A DNA stretch of 64,000 nucleotides from Corynebacterium suranareeae (GTDB lineage Bacteria > Actinomycetota > Actinomycetes > Mycobacteriales > Mycobacteriaceae). The position numbers were made by a program, and so were the translations under genes. Below the pieces are notes generated by a model. That model worked only from the letters and a program-made list of their open reading frames with translations. It was not told the DNA's origin and made no database searches. The stretch spans positions 2,356,001-2,420,000 of the forward strand of contig NZ_AP017369.1 of assembly GCF_002355155.1 (NCBI RefSeq), read 5' to 3'. This document shows positions 9,705 to 18,709 of this stretch, in pieces (the first letter of the stretch is position 1; each line of letters opens with the position of its first letter).

Positions 9705-10532
9705 ATGACCACAAAACCTCTCATCCCAGAGTCAGATCAATCGGCAGACCACGCAGGTGGGCACTGGATTCTTGCCAGACTTGGAAAGAAAGTCCTTCGA
9801 CCAGGTGGTCGAGAAACCACTGATTTCTTGCTCAAGAACCTCCCCCTAACAGGATCTACTGTCGTTGAATTCGCCCCAGGTCTTGGTGTCACCGCACGTG
9901 AGATTCTCAATGCCAGACCTAGTAGGTACATCGGAGTCGATAGTGACCCAGATGCGTGTGCAAATGTCCGTGCGATTTTGCCAGCTGGCCCTCACGAGGT
10001 CCGGAATAACAACGCCACCGATACCGAGCTCGAAGAAGAATCGGTTGACGTAGTTATCGGTGAAGCCATGCTGACCATGCAAACAGACAAACATAAGCTG
10101 GAAATCATGCGAGAAGCTGCGCGGATCCTCAAATCTGGCGGGCTATACGGCATTCACGAGTTGTCACTTACCCCGGATGGTATTTCCGACGAGGTCAAAG
10201 ACGATATCCGCAAGGCATTGGCTCGCTCCATTAAAGTTAACGCTCGCCCCATCACTGATCCCGAATGGGCGGGATTGGCCCGGGAAGCAGGCTTCGAGGT
10301 CATCAACATCTACCAGGCAGATATGGCACTGCTTTCACTGAAGCGCAATCTTAAAGATGAGGGCTTAAGTGGTGTGGCAAAGATTTTAAGCAATGTGATC
10401 CGACAGCCAGACTTGCGCAAACGAGTACTGGGGATGCGCAAAACTTTTAGGGCACACAAAGAAAATTTGGGTGCGGTGGGAATCATCTTGCAGAAGAAAT
10501 CCACGGATGCTGGCGTCGACAAGCAATCTTAG
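9705..10532 (+). CDS. Class I SAM-dependent methyltransferase
   Basis: 275 aa. The Rossmann-type SAM-binding motif I is VVEFAPGLG near residue 50-58, motif II ends at GVDSDPDA (about 80-87), and a methyltransferase-11 type motif IV/post-I segment ESVDVVIGEAML follows at about 112-124, with AARILKSGG at about 138. The first 45 residues are polar with GGHWILARLGKK. No membrane segment. The substrate cannot be told from sequence. The gene stands alone and overlaps the convergent isomerase gene by 4 bp. An extensive inverted repeat covers its leader. Confidence 0.85.
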   Translation: MTTKPLIPESDQSADHAGGHWILARLGKKVLRPGGRETTDFLLKNLPLTGSTVVEFAPGLGVTAREILNARPSRYIGVDSDPDACANVRAILPAGPHEVRNNNATDTELEEESVDVVIGEAMLTMQTDKHKLEIMREAARILKSGGLYGIHELSLTPDGISDEVKDDIRKALARSIKVNARPITDPEWAGLAREAGFEVINIYQADMALLSLKRNLKDEGLSGVAKILSNVIRQPDLRKRVLGMRKTFRAHKENLGAVGIILQKKSTDAGVDKQS

Positions 10533-11305
10533 GCGCGAAATGCCTGCCTGAATGCGTCGAGCGCCGCTGCCGAGTCCCCGGAGGCGAAAGCCTCCATGCC
10601 CACAACTCCGTGGTACCCCATCGCCTCAAGGGCTTGCGCGATACCGTGATAGTTGATTTCGCCTGTTCCCGGTTCCATGCGGCCGGGAACATCGGCGACT
10701 TGGATTTCACCGATATAAGGCTGCGCGGCGCGGAGAAGTTCGATGAGGTTCCCTTCACCGATTTGGGCATGGTAGAGGTCGAGGTTGAGGCGAAGATTCG
10801 GGTGGTTTACCGCCCTAACCAGGGCTAAGGTGTCTGCCGCGTGAGCAAAAGGAGTACCTGGATGGTCGACCGCGAGATTGAGGTTTTCAAGCACAAACAC
10901 CCGACCAACCTCCTGCCCTAGCTCAGCGATCTCCCGCAACGTATCAGCAGCGTAAAGCCACATATCAGGAGTAACCACTTCAACGGGGCGTACCGGAAGG
11001 CCAGTGGGGCCAAGTCCTGTCCCATGAAGATTCAGGCGTGGGCAATCTAGCTTTTCCGCAGCTTTTACAGACTCCCGGGCTGTAGCTAAAAGCTCCGCGC
11101 GACCATCAGGAGTAATCAAATCCCCTCGAAGATACCCGGTCATCGAGGAAAACTGTGCACCAGTTTTAGCTAGTACATCAAGATCTTTAGAGGACCAATC
11201 CCAAATTTCCACCAAGAAACCCTGACGGGAGATTTCTTTAACCCGATCTTCAAACGGTAAATCCTGGTAAATCATTTCTGCACAGGCAGCGAGCTGGAAA
11301 GTCAT
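10529..11305 (-). CDS. Hydroxypyruvate isomerase-like TIM-barrel protein
   Basis: 258 aa of the xylose isomerase-like TIM-barrel superfamily, closest in motifs to Hyi: metal/acid residues in VLENLNLAVDHPG (about 143-155), NLDLYHAQIGEG (about 182-193), IQVADVPGRMEPGTG (about 207-221) and VGMEAFASG near the end. Hyi interconverts hydroxypyruvate and tartronate semialdehyde; an inosose-type substrate is an alternative given its partner. It starts 2 bp after the stop of the upstream dehydrogenase gene, so the two are an operon, divergent from a LacI regulator. Confidence 0.85.
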   Translation of the reverse strand: MTFQLAACAEMIYQDLPFEDRVKEISRQGFLVEIWDWSSKDLDVLAKTGAQFSSMTGYLRGDLITPDGRAELLATARESVKAAEKLDCPRLNLHGTGLGPTGLPVRPVEVVTPDMWLYAADTLREIAELGQEVGRVFVLENLNLAVDHPGTPFAHAADTLALVRAVNHPNLRLNLDLYHAQIGEGNLIELLRAAQPYIGEIQVADVPGRMEPGTGEINYHGIAQALEAMGYHGVVGMEAFASGDSAAALDAFRQAFRA

Positions 11306-11307
11306 TT

Positions 11308-12342
11308 TTATACCTCAACATTTTCAGTAATGCTATCTAGCCGGATAGTGTCGCCGGTTTCTACGCTGCGGATCGCCGCGAGTGCGATATGGAGTGCGCG
11401 CCGTGCCGCATGACCTGGAACCTGGGATGGAGAGTTTGTGCGGATCGAATCAACAAACGCCTGAAATTCTGCACGGTAGGCATCAGCCAGCAAATCAGTA
11501 TCAGCCCGTGAAGTATCAACCGCTACTCCCGAAGCACCATAGAAAGTCATGTTGGTCGCACGCACATCACCGGCTGTAACCATGCCTTTTGATCCAAATA
11601 CTTCACCGCGCACGTCGTACCCATAGGCTGCACTGAAACTTGCTTCAGCCGTGCCGATCGCACCATTATCAAATCGAATGGTCACCACTGCTGTATCCAA
11701 AAATCCTGATTCTGCAGCTTCTGGAACCACAAGGCAATCTGCATGCGCAGTTACTTCCACTGGCTTCGCCCCCGGGTTTAAGAAACATAGGGCATCAAAA
11801 TCGTGAATCAGTGTTTCCAAGAAGATCGTCCACTGAGGAACTTTGTAGGGATCTGCCAAAAATGGGCCGGGATCGCGGGTGAGCGAGCGAAGCAGCTGAG
11901 GGGTACCAAGGTCGCCTGCATCAATACGATCACGTGCGGCTGCAAATCCAGGGGCGAAACGTCGGTTAAATCCGACCTGCAACACGATGTCTGCGGCTTG
12001 TGCTGCTTCTATCGCCCGGTCAGCGTCTTCTAGGGTTACGGCCATTGGCTTTTCGACGAATACATGCTTGCCTGCCCCTGCCGCTTTGACCACAAGGTCT
12101 GCATGAGTACGAGCAGGGGTTGCGATTAACACCCCGTCAATATCTTCTCGGGACAGTACTTCCTCTGGTGTGGAATGCGCCGTTGCACCAAGTTCCTGTG
12201 CAAGAGTGTGGGCGTTTGGGGTTGGGTCAACGACTGCTACCAGCTCTGCCCCGATGACGTGATGGGATACCAAGCGTGCATGGTTGGAACCGATTCGCCC
12301 CGCGCCAATGAGGGCAAGTTTGATTGTGTGATTGTGGGTCAT
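11308..12342 (-). CDS. Gfo/Idh/MocA oxidoreductase, inositol 2-dehydrogenase-like
   Basis: 344 aa. N-terminal NAD(P)-binding Rossmann fold with LIGAGRIGSNHARL (about 11-24) and the cofactor-site motif VEKPMAVTLEDA (about 96-107). The catalytic-type H-x3-D segment is LIHDFDAL (about 178-185). The C-terminal alpha/beta domain is normal length. Family members oxidise myo-inositol, scyllo-inositol or related sugars; the motif set fits IolG/IdhA, but the substrate is inferred. A GGAAGG ribosome binding site precedes the ATG. First gene of a two-gene operon with the isomerase, opposite a LacI gene with a palindromic operator between. Confidence 0.87.
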   Translation of the reverse strand: MTHNHTIKLALIGAGRIGSNHARLVSHHVIGAELVAVVDPTPNAHTLAQELGATAHSTPEEVLSREDIDGVLIATPARTHADLVVKAAGAGKHVFVEKPMAVTLEDADRAIEAAQAADIVLQVGFNRRFAPGFAAARDRIDAGDLGTPQLLRSLTRDPGPFLADPYKVPQWTIFLETLIHDFDALCFLNPGAKPVEVTAHADCLVVPEAAESGFLDTAVVTIRFDNGAIGTAEASFSAAYGYDVRGEVFGSKGMVTAGDVRATNMTFYGASGVAVDTSRADTDLLADAYRAEFQAFVDSIRTNSPSQVPGHAARRALHIALAAIRSVETGDTIRLDSITENVEV

Positions 12343-12361
12343 GGTGTGCCTTCCAGAATGG

Positions 12362-12390
12362 ACTAGAACGTTCTACTATAACGTTCTAGT
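12362..12390. promoter_or_regulatory. LacI-type operator, two overlapping AACGTT palindromes
   Basis: Perfect 11-bp inverted repeat, 12362-12372 and 12380-12390, around 7 bp. Each half contains its own operator core: TAGAACGTTCTA (12364-12375) is a perfect 12-bp palindrome, and TATAACGTTCTA (12377-12388) is nearly one. AACGTT centres are typical of LacI-family operators. It lies 20 bp upstream of the dehydrogenase ATG and about 76 bp upstream of the lacI-type gene, so it probably serves both. Confidence 0.8.
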
Positions 12391-12465
12391 TGATCCTAGA
12401 TACCTCCAGTTCTTTTCGTCAAGAGGTTTACTGTAAAGATGTAAGAAGAAAGAAAAGGGGTAGGC

Positions 12466-13452
12466 ATGGCTTCAAAACGCCCAACCATGGCTGATGTAGC
12501 AAAAGCTTCTGGAGTTTCCACTGCTTTGGTGTCCATTGTGTTCCGCGGCGCTCCCGGCGCGAGCGAAGCAACGCGACTTTTAGTGAAGGAAAAAGCAGCC
12601 GAACTGGGGTATACCCCTGACCGCCGAGCCCAAAAACTTCGACAACACCACTCTGGTCTGATTGGTGTGGCATTTGAAATTGATCAAGCGTTCCATGGGG
12701 ATATCGTCGAAAAGCTTTATCCGGCGGCTAAGGCGCACGGATTTGAACTTCAGCTCAGCGCCATCACGCCCACCCGCCCGGAAAAAGACGCGGTCGACGC
12801 GTTAATTAAAGAGCGCTGCGAAGCAGTAATTCTCCTTGGTTCTAGGATGTCGCCGCAAGAACTTGAGGTGTTTGCAAAGCAGCTTCCCGTTCAAGTCATC
12901 GCACGTGAATCAGGAACGCCTCAAGCAAGTTCGGTTCACGTCGATGATGCCGTTGGCGCGCAATTAGCACTTGATCATTTAATCGAGTTGGGGCACAAAA
13001 ACATCATCTATATCGACGGTGGTGACGCTGCCGGAACGCAACTGCGATCAAAAGTTTTCAAAGACCATATTGATTCTTTTTCAGGAACCTGCCACATCAT
13101 CGCTGGTGGAAGTAATGAAGCTGCAGGCGCACGCGCTATGTCAGACATACTCGATGCAGGAACAGACGCCACAGCGATTATCGCGTTTAATGACCGAGTC
13201 GCCCTAGGGGTTCTTGATGTCTTATGGCAACGTGGCGTCAAAGTTCCTGAAGAAATATCTGTTGTCGGTTACGACAACTCTCGCTTGGCCAGCCTGGAAC
13301 ACATTAGCCTGACAACGATCGCTCAAGATTCTGAAGCACTTGCCGAAAAGGCACTGGAGATTGCCCTAAAGCAGATCAAAGACCATGAGCAAAGCACTGA
13401 AGTTCTAGCACCCCAATTAATTAAACGAGGCACCACCGGACGGAAAAACTAA
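12466..13452 (+). CDS. LacI-family transcriptional regulator
   Basis: 328 aa. The N-terminal helix-turn-helix and hinge helix occupy about residues 5-55: TMADVAKASGVSTALVS, then ATRLLVKEKAAELGYTPD. The rest is a periplasmic-binding-protein-like effector domain, with typical VDDAVGAQLALDHLIELGH (about 150-168) and PEEISVVGYDNSRLA near residue 265-275. AAAAGGGG lies 8 bases before the ATG. It is divergent from the dehydrogenase-isomerase operon and very likely represses it in the absence of a sugar or inositol ligand, acting at the palindrome at 12362-12390. Confidence 0.93.
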   Translation: MASKRPTMADVAKASGVSTALVSIVFRGAPGASEATRLLVKEKAAELGYTPDRRAQKLRQHHSGLIGVAFEIDQAFHGDIVEKLYPAAKAHGFELQLSAITPTRPEKDAVDALIKERCEAVILLGSRMSPQELEVFAKQLPVQVIARESGTPQASSVHVDDAVGAQLALDHLIELGHKNIIYIDGGDAAGTQLRSKVFKDHIDSFSGTCHIIAGGSNEAAGARAMSDILDAGTDATAIIAFNDRVALGVLDVLWQRGVKVPEEISVVGYDNSRLASLEHISLTTIAQDSEALAEKALEIALKQIKDHEQSTEVLAPQLIKRGTTGRKN

Positions 13453-13509
13453 AACATCACAACAAAGCTTTTGACCAGTGGAAATGATTGCCCAGAACCA
13501 CAAAAAATG

Positions 13510-13528
13510 TTAGTGTTGCCTTACCTTA
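13510..13528. promoter_or_regulatory. DtxR-like iron box upstream of irtA
   Basis: The 19 bp TTAGTGTTGCCTTACCTTA fits the DtxR/IdeR consensus TTAGGTTAGSCTAACCTAA at most positions, including TTAG at one end and ACCT near the other. It lies 101 bp upstream of the SIP-ABC gene. Iron-dependent repression by DtxR is therefore expected. Confidence 0.7.
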
Positions 13529-13628
13529 ATTAATGAGTATTTCTTTTACTCGCTGTTGTCTACCTGTCGTCTACCTCTAACGCCTGATCGAAAAGTGGTG
13601 CACGGCAGGTAGCTGGGAAGGACAACAC

Positions 13629-16202
13629 ATGGCAAAGCGTGGAATCAACGGTGCCATCATGCGTGCCTATGGTGCACAAGATCACGACGCAGAAGTCATT
13701 AGAACTCATCTCATCTCACCTGGATATCTCCGGGTGTATTTTCACTCTGACACGTTGTTGGAAGACGATATTGTCGCACCAGCTGCAGCTCTTCGGTTTT
13801 GGTTCCCAGATCCGCAGCGTGAAGATTTTGAGCACCAGCGTGGTTACACCATCGTCGAAGGAGATGCCACCACTGGAATCTTTGCTATTGACTTTGTTCT
13901 CCATGAGCCTTCAGGCCCTGCTTCTTCCTGGGCAAAAACCGCTCAGCCGGGGATGACTGTGAAGGTAACGCCTTTTGGTTCAACACGCTTTGATCTTCCC
14001 GATCACCTGCCAGCCGGATATTTACTCATTGGAGATTCAGCTTCAATCCCTGCTATCAATGGCATTTTAAAAACTGTTCCTCCAGAAATCCCCATTGAGC
14101 TTTATTTAGAAGAACACCTTGAAACAGATCAACTTATTCCATTAGTTGAGCATCCACGAGCACGTGTTCACTGGGTACCACGACAGGGTGAAGCATCTCT
14201 TGCTGCCTCTATTGAATCGCGTGACTGGTCTAATTGGTATGTGTGGGCCACCCCGGAATCCGGTTCCCTCAAGCAGCTTCGTGCGAGGCTTAAAGGAGAA
14301 TTTGGGTTTCCGCGCAGTGAAACACATGCGCAAGCCTATTGGTATTACGGTCGTGCATTTGGCTCCAATCGCTCTAAAGCACAACCTGAAGTAGTGCCGG
14401 AAGATCGCACAACAATAAAGCCTGTTGCATCGGCTGCACCTGTAACCGAGGTATCACAGGGCACGTGGCGTTCCCAAGCGGGAACCCGCCTTATTGCACC
14501 GTTGAAATCCACGTTGATTATTGCTGGTGTTGCCCAAGTGCTCATCACATTGATCCAGCTTGTCCCTTACGTATTACTGGTCGAGCTTGCTCGTTTATTG
14601 CTCACCGGTGCTGAATCATCTGCTCTGTGGACAGTTGGTCAATGGGCTATCGGCGTGATGGTTGGTGGAGCAATTCTAGCGTCATTGCTGATATGGTGGC
14701 TGCACTCAATTGATGCCCGGTTTTCCAGAGATCTTCGCCAGCGTTTGCTAAAAAAGATGTCTAGACTGCCGTTGGGTTGGTTCAATTCCCATGGTTCCGG
14801 ACGCGTGAAACAGTTAGTCCAAGATGACACGTTATCGCTGCATTTTCTGGTCACCCATGCAGTCCCCGATGCTGTTGCTGCTGCGACCGCACCGATTGCG
14901 GTCTTAATCTATCTTTTTGTTGTTGACTGGCGTATCGCGTTAGTGCTGTTTGTGCCTGTGTTGGCCTACATTTTTGGCATGGCCGTGATGATTGCTCAGT
15001 CTGGATCAAAAACCTCACAGGCCATGAAATGGTCTGAGCAGATGAACGTGGAAGCAGGTGCTTATATTGAAGGTCAACCAGTAATTCGTATCTTTGGTGG
15101 TGCTGCCGCTTCTACGTTCCGGACCAAACTGGGTCAATACATTGAGTTTTTGCGTTCGTGGCAGCAGCCAATGATTGGGCAAAAGACATTCATTGATCTT
15201 GTGACAAGGCCCGGAACCTTCCTTTTCCTCATCAGCTTGATGGGCACTGTGCTAATTACTACTGGTGCGATGTCCCCCATTGATATCCTTCCTTTCCTCT
15301 TCCTGGGAACCACATTTGGGGCACGACTTTTAGGTGTGGGCTATGGCCTCAGCGGGTTACGCGCCGGTTTGCTTGCCGCGCGCAATATCCAAAACACCTT
15401 GGATGAGACAGAATTAGATACCCCACCTGCCACCAACGAGGACACACAACAATCCACCGCACAAGGCCTTGTGGAATTTAAGGAAGTGAATTTCTCCTAC
15501 CGCTACGGCATTCCCGTGCTGGAAAATATCAATCTCACGCTGCGCCCAGGTAGCGTGACAGCACTTGTCGGAGCATCTGGTTCTGGTAAATCAACCCTTG
15601 CTGCACTACTTGCTCGTTTTTACGATGTGGATTCTGGAGCAATCCTCATCAACGGCAAAGATATCCGCACGATGAGCCCCGATGAGCTTTATACCCATGT
15701 CGGATTTGTGTTCCAACAAACCCAACTCATCCAAGGAACAGTGCGTGACAATATTGCCCTCGCCGATCCGGATGCCTCCTTTGAGCGCATTGAGCACGCT
15801 GCCCGCGCTGCCCAGATTCATGAACGCATCATGCGCATGCCCAAAGGATACGACACCGACATCAACGCTGACGCTGCTCTTTCTGGTGGCGAAAAACAAC
15901 GACTCACCATTGCACGAGCACTGCTAGCAAACACACCCATTCTCGTCCTTGATGAGGCCACAGCGTTTGCTGATCCAGAATCCGAGTACCTCGTCCAACA
16001 AGCACTCAACAAACTCATTGCTGGTCGCACGGTTGTTGTCATTGCACACCGCCTGCACACGATTACTAGCGTCGATAATATTGTGGTCCTTGACCAGGGA
16101 AAAATCGCTGAATCTGGAACTCACGGGGAACTTCTTCAAGCCGATGGACGCTATCGCCAACTGTGGAACGCCAATCAAGACCACAGGGAGCATCACTCAT
16201 GA
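13629..16202 (+). CDS. irtA: IrtA-like ABC exporter-fold protein with N-terminal siderophore-interaction domain
   Basis: 857 aa. Residues about 1-245 form an SIP/FAD-binding ferric-siderophore reductase domain: [37 protein letters not shown], and the C-terminal AYWYYGRAF. Six membrane helices follow (about 290-560) and an ABC nucleotide-binding domain: Walker [10 protein letters not shown], signature LSGGEKQR, Walker B ILVLDEAT. This fusion is the IrtA architecture of mycobacteria (about 860 aa), which with IrtB imports ferric carboxymycobactin and reduces it in the cytoplasm. A DtxR-like box lies upstream, and the irtB-like gene overlaps the stop. The siderophore used here is unknown. Confidence 0.92.
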   Translation: MAKRGINGAIMRAYGAQDHDAEVIRTHLISPGYLRVYFHSDTLLEDDIVAPAAALRFWFPDPQREDFEHQRGYTIVEGDATTGIFAIDFVLHEPSGPASSWAKTAQPGMTVKVTPFGSTRFDLPDHLPAGYLLIGDSASIPAINGILKTVPPEIPIELYLEEHLETDQLIPLVEHPRARVHWVPRQGEASLAASIESRDWSNWYVWATPESGSLKQLRARLKGEFGFPRSETHAQAYWYYGRAFGSNRSKAQPEVVPEDRTTIKPVASAAPVTEVSQGTWRSQAGTRLIAPLKSTLIIAGVAQVLITLIQLVPYVLLVELARLLLTGAESSALWTVGQWAIGVMVGGAILASLLIWWLHSIDARFSRDLRQRLLKKMSRLPLGWFNSHGSGRVKQLVQDDTLSLHFLVTHAVPDAVAAATAPIAVLIYLFVVDWRIALVLFVPVLAYIFGMAVMIAQSGSKTSQAMKWSEQMNVEAGAYIEGQPVIRIFGGAAASTFRTKLGQYIEFLRSWQQPMIGQKTFIDLVTRPGTFLFLISLMGTVLITTGAMSPIDILPFLFLGTTFGARLLGVGYGLSGLRAGLLAARNIQNTLDETELDTPPATNEDTQQSTAQGLVEFKEVNFSYRYGIPVLENINLTLRPGSVTALVGASGSGKSTLAALLARFYDVDSGAILINGKDIRTMSPDELYTHVGFVFQQTQLIQGTVRDNIALADPDASFERIEHAARAAQIHERIMRMPKGYDTDINADAALSGGEKQRLTIARALLANTPILVLDEATAFADPESEYLVQQALNKLIAGRTVVVIAHRLHTITSVDNIVVLDQGKIAESGTHGELLQADGRYRQLWNANQDHREHHS

Positions 16203-17938
16203 TCCGCGCCATCCTTGCTTTATTACCTGAAGGCAGCAACACTCGCCTTTCCTGGCACCTTGTTTTAACTGCCCTAAGTGTGCTGTGCAGAGCACTAAGC
16301 GCTGTGCTCCTTGTGCCACTAGTGTCCGCTCTTTTTAGCACCGAACCCCAACAAGCGTGGCTGTGGCTTGGGGCTATCACAACAGTGACGGTCTTAGGGT
16401 GGATTGTGGATTGGGCTGCTGCGCGCCACGCCTATCAAATAGGTTTTGGCATTTTAGATAATGGTCAGCGCAGCCTGGCAGACACAATCACCATCATCCA
16501 GCTGAACTGGTTTGATGCTAAAAATACCTCCACTACCCGTCAAGCGATTGCCGCAACTGGGCCTGATTTAGTTGGCGTGATTGTCTATTTTGTTACTCCC
16601 TTAATCAGCGCGATCCTCTTGCCTCTCATCATCGCTGTGGCACTTGTTCCTTTTGCTTGGCAGCTCGGAGCCGCAGCGTTAATTGGCATTCTTGCATTGC
16701 TCGGGACTTTTTGGTTGTCTCAACAGCTCACCCGTCAGGCGGTCCGCGCCGCGATGAACACCAACAATCAATTGACTGAACGGGTTTTAGAGTTTGCACG
16801 CACTCAACAAGCTTTGAGGGCAGCGCGCCGAGTAGAGCTGGAAAGCAGCCTTGCAGGTCAAGCTCTTGGCAAGGCACATTCTTCGACGATGAAGAATTTG
16901 ACCATGCAGGTTCCTGGCCAAATTCTTTTTAGTCTAGTCAGCCAACTCACGTTGGTGGTTTTGGCTGGTTTGACGGTCTACCTCACATTGACACATCAGT
17001 TGACTGTGCCCGTAGCCATTGCCCTGCTTGTTGTTGCGGTTCGCTACCTTGAATCGTTTACCGTTTTTGCCGAGCTCTCCCCTGGTGTGGAAGCAGTAAC
17101 GACAACCTTGCGCAATATCCGTGAAGTACTTGAGGCACCCCGTGATCCGGAGGGGGACGGCACAACTGATGTCGCCAAAGCACCAAGCATTGAGCTTCGG
17201 GATGTTAGTTTTAACTATGGTTCTGATGCATCCGGCCAGGTACTTGAGCATTTTAACCTGCAGATTCAGCCAGGAAGCACCACCGCGATTGTCGGACCTT
17301 CAGGTTCGGGTAAATCAACCGTGCTATCGCTAATCGCAGGTCTACAACAGCCAAGTTCCGGTGATGTTCTTGTCAACGGACAAACACTGCACACGTTATC
17401 TTCCGATGCGCGCCGCAACCTTGTCAGCGTAGTGTTCCAAGAGCCTTACCTATTTGATGGCAGTCTGAAAAGCAATGTGTTAATTGGTCAGCCAGACGCC
17501 ACAGACCTCCAAGTGAACGAGGCTAGCCAGCTAGCGCGGGTTGATCGCATTATCCATCGCCTACCGGATGGCTGGGATAGCCGCGCTGGTGAAGGTGGTG
17601 TTAGCTTGTCTGGTGGCGAGCGTCAACGCCTGTCCATTGCCCGCGCATTGATTAAACCCGCCCCCATTTTGCTTGTCGACGAAGCCACAAGCGCGCTTGA
17701 TCCCGAAAACGAAGCAGCAGTGGCAGCAGCGTTAAGTGATGATCCCATCCCTCGCACTCGCGTCATGGTGGCACATCGTTTAAGCAGCATCAGCGCGGCG
17801 GATCGGGTTATTTTCCTCGACAAGGGAAAGATTATCGAAGACGGCTCAATCCCAGACCTTTTAGCACAGCAGGGCAGGTTCGCTGATTTTTGGACGCAAC
17901 ACCACTCCGCCGAGCAATGGCAGCTGGGCGCGCGCTAA
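16199..17938 (+). CDS. irtB: IrtB-like ABC transporter half
   Basis: 579 aa from the ATG that overlaps the upstream stop as ATGA; a GTG 36 bp earlier is open but has poorer spacing to the GGGAG motif. 579 aa is also the usual IrtB length. A type I ABC exporter-fold membrane domain with six helices (about 1-310) is followed by the nucleotide-binding domain: Walker [11 protein letters not shown]-loop VVFQEPYLF, signature LSGGERQR, Walker [13 protein letters not shown]. It forms a heterodimer with the SIP-carrying partner for ferric-siderophore uptake, as inferred from the mycobacterial system. A hairpin over its stop codon ends the operon. Confidence 0.92.
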   Translation: MIRAILALLPEGSNTRLSWHLVLTALSVLCRALSAVLLVPLVSALFSTEPQQAWLWLGAITTVTVLGWIVDWAAARHAYQIGFGILDNGQRSLADTITIIQLNWFDAKNTSTTRQAIAATGPDLVGVIVYFVTPLISAILLPLIIAVALVPFAWQLGAAALIGILALLGTFWLSQQLTRQAVRAAMNTNNQLTERVLEFARTQQALRAARRVELESSLAGQALGKAHSSTMKNLTMQVPGQILFSLVSQLTLVVLAGLTVYLTLTHQLTVPVAIALLVVAVRYLESFTVFAELSPGVEAVTTTLRNIREVLEAPRDPEGDGTTDVAKAPSIELRDVSFNYGSDASGQVLEHFNLQIQPGSTTAIVGPSGSGKSTVLSLIAGLQQPSSGDVLVNGQTLHTLSSDARRNLVSVVFQEPYLFDGSLKSNVLIGQPDATDLQVNEASQLARVDRIIHRLPDGWDSRAGEGGVSLSGGERQRLSIARALIKPAPILLVDEATSALDPENEAAVAAALSDDPIPRTRVMVAHRLSSISAADRVIFLDKGKIIEDGSIPDLLAQQGRFADFWTQHHSAEQWQLGAR

Positions 17939-17959
17939 GAGTAGCGCGCACAGCTTTTT
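17930..17959 (+). terminator. Terminator overlapping the irtB stop codon
   Basis: Perfect 8-bp stem GCGCGCTA (17930-17937) with TAGCGCGC (17942-17949), loop AGAG, followed by CTTTTT. The stop codon TAA is within the stem and loop. Confidence 0.75.
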
Positions 17960-18010
17960 GCTTTTCGACGCCTTCCCTCACCCTGCGATCAGGAAAGTTT
18001 TTAAATAATG

Positions 18011-18472
18011 TTATGCCGAGCGGTACGCCTCGACTTGCTCAATGTTTTCTACCGCCCAGAAATACATGGCACGGCATGGTTCAATGACTGAAGCACCAAG
18101 ATCAGTGAGCTGATAATCAACACGCGGTGGGACAACTGCGTGGGAGGTGCGGGTGACTAGGCCATCCTCCACCAAAACTCCAAGGCGTTGGGTCAGCATT
18201 TTCGGTGTAATACCTTGAACCTGGTCTTTGATCTCTCCGTTGCGCTGGGGACCGTTTTCCAAGCTGAGCAGGATGAGCACAGCCCACTTGTCACTGATGG
18301 TGTCAAGCAGGTTACGGCTAGGGCAGTTCTTCTTAAACGGTGTTACTGAATCAAGCTGGGGTGACTTCCGCTTTGCATCACGAATATTTGTGACGGTGGC
18401 TTCCCTATTGCTACCAGCCATATCAATCTGTGCAACGTTGGTTGCATTGGCTGATTCAAACTCTGCGTTCAT
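18011..18472 (-). CDS. HxlR-family regulator
   Basis: 153 aa. The winged helix-turn-helix of the HxlR/DUF24 type spans about 48-140: conserved NCPSRNLLDTISDKWAVLIL with Cys50 (a redox or aldehyde sensor in several relatives), then ITPKMLTQRLGVLVEDGLV and VDYQLTDLG. The first 45 residues are polar and not conserved-looking, so an internal start such as Met18 is possible. Convergent with irtB and divergent from the exonuclease gene. Targets are unknown; phased repeats in the upstream spacer are candidates. Confidence 0.88.
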   Translation of the reverse strand: MNAEFESANATNVAQIDMAGSNREATVTNIRDAKRKSPQLDSVTPFKKNCPSRNLLDTISDKWAVLILLSLENGPQRNGEIKDQVQGITPKMLTQRLGVLVEDGLVTRTSHAVVPPRVDYQLTDLGASVIEPCRAMYFWAVENIEQVEAYRSA

Positions 18473-18560
18473 TGAAAAAGCTCTTTCATCCTAAATAATT
18501 GAAGCGGTCCGATTGTTGTATTCCCCACCATGGTGATGGAGCAACCGAAGTTCTTAATTT

Positions 18561-18640
18561 AAGTTCCTGATACTTAATGCGTCGTTATTTTAAGTCCCGG
18601 CGTTACAGGTGGATTTCTTCAAAGTCCCGCAAAGTCCCGG
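18561..18640. repeat. Phased AAGTCCCGG repeats between hxlR and the exonuclease gene
   Basis: AAGTCCCGG or close variants occur at 18561 (AAGTTCCTG), 18592, 18622 and 18632. The spacings, 31, 30 and 10 bp, are near multiples of one helical turn. This is the pattern of a cooperative protein-binding site in the divergent promoter region. Confidence 0.45.
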
Positions 18641-18709
18641 TGCGCTTAAGCGATGTCCACCCCACCTAGTAGGGTGGAGTCCATTGATTCAGATCGAAAG
18701 GACTTACCT

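Noticed and set aside
9692..9705. TAAGGTTTACCTTA as a DtxR box
   Set aside because: The AGGT and ACCT halves are 2 bp apart, while DtxR needs 7 bp between them.
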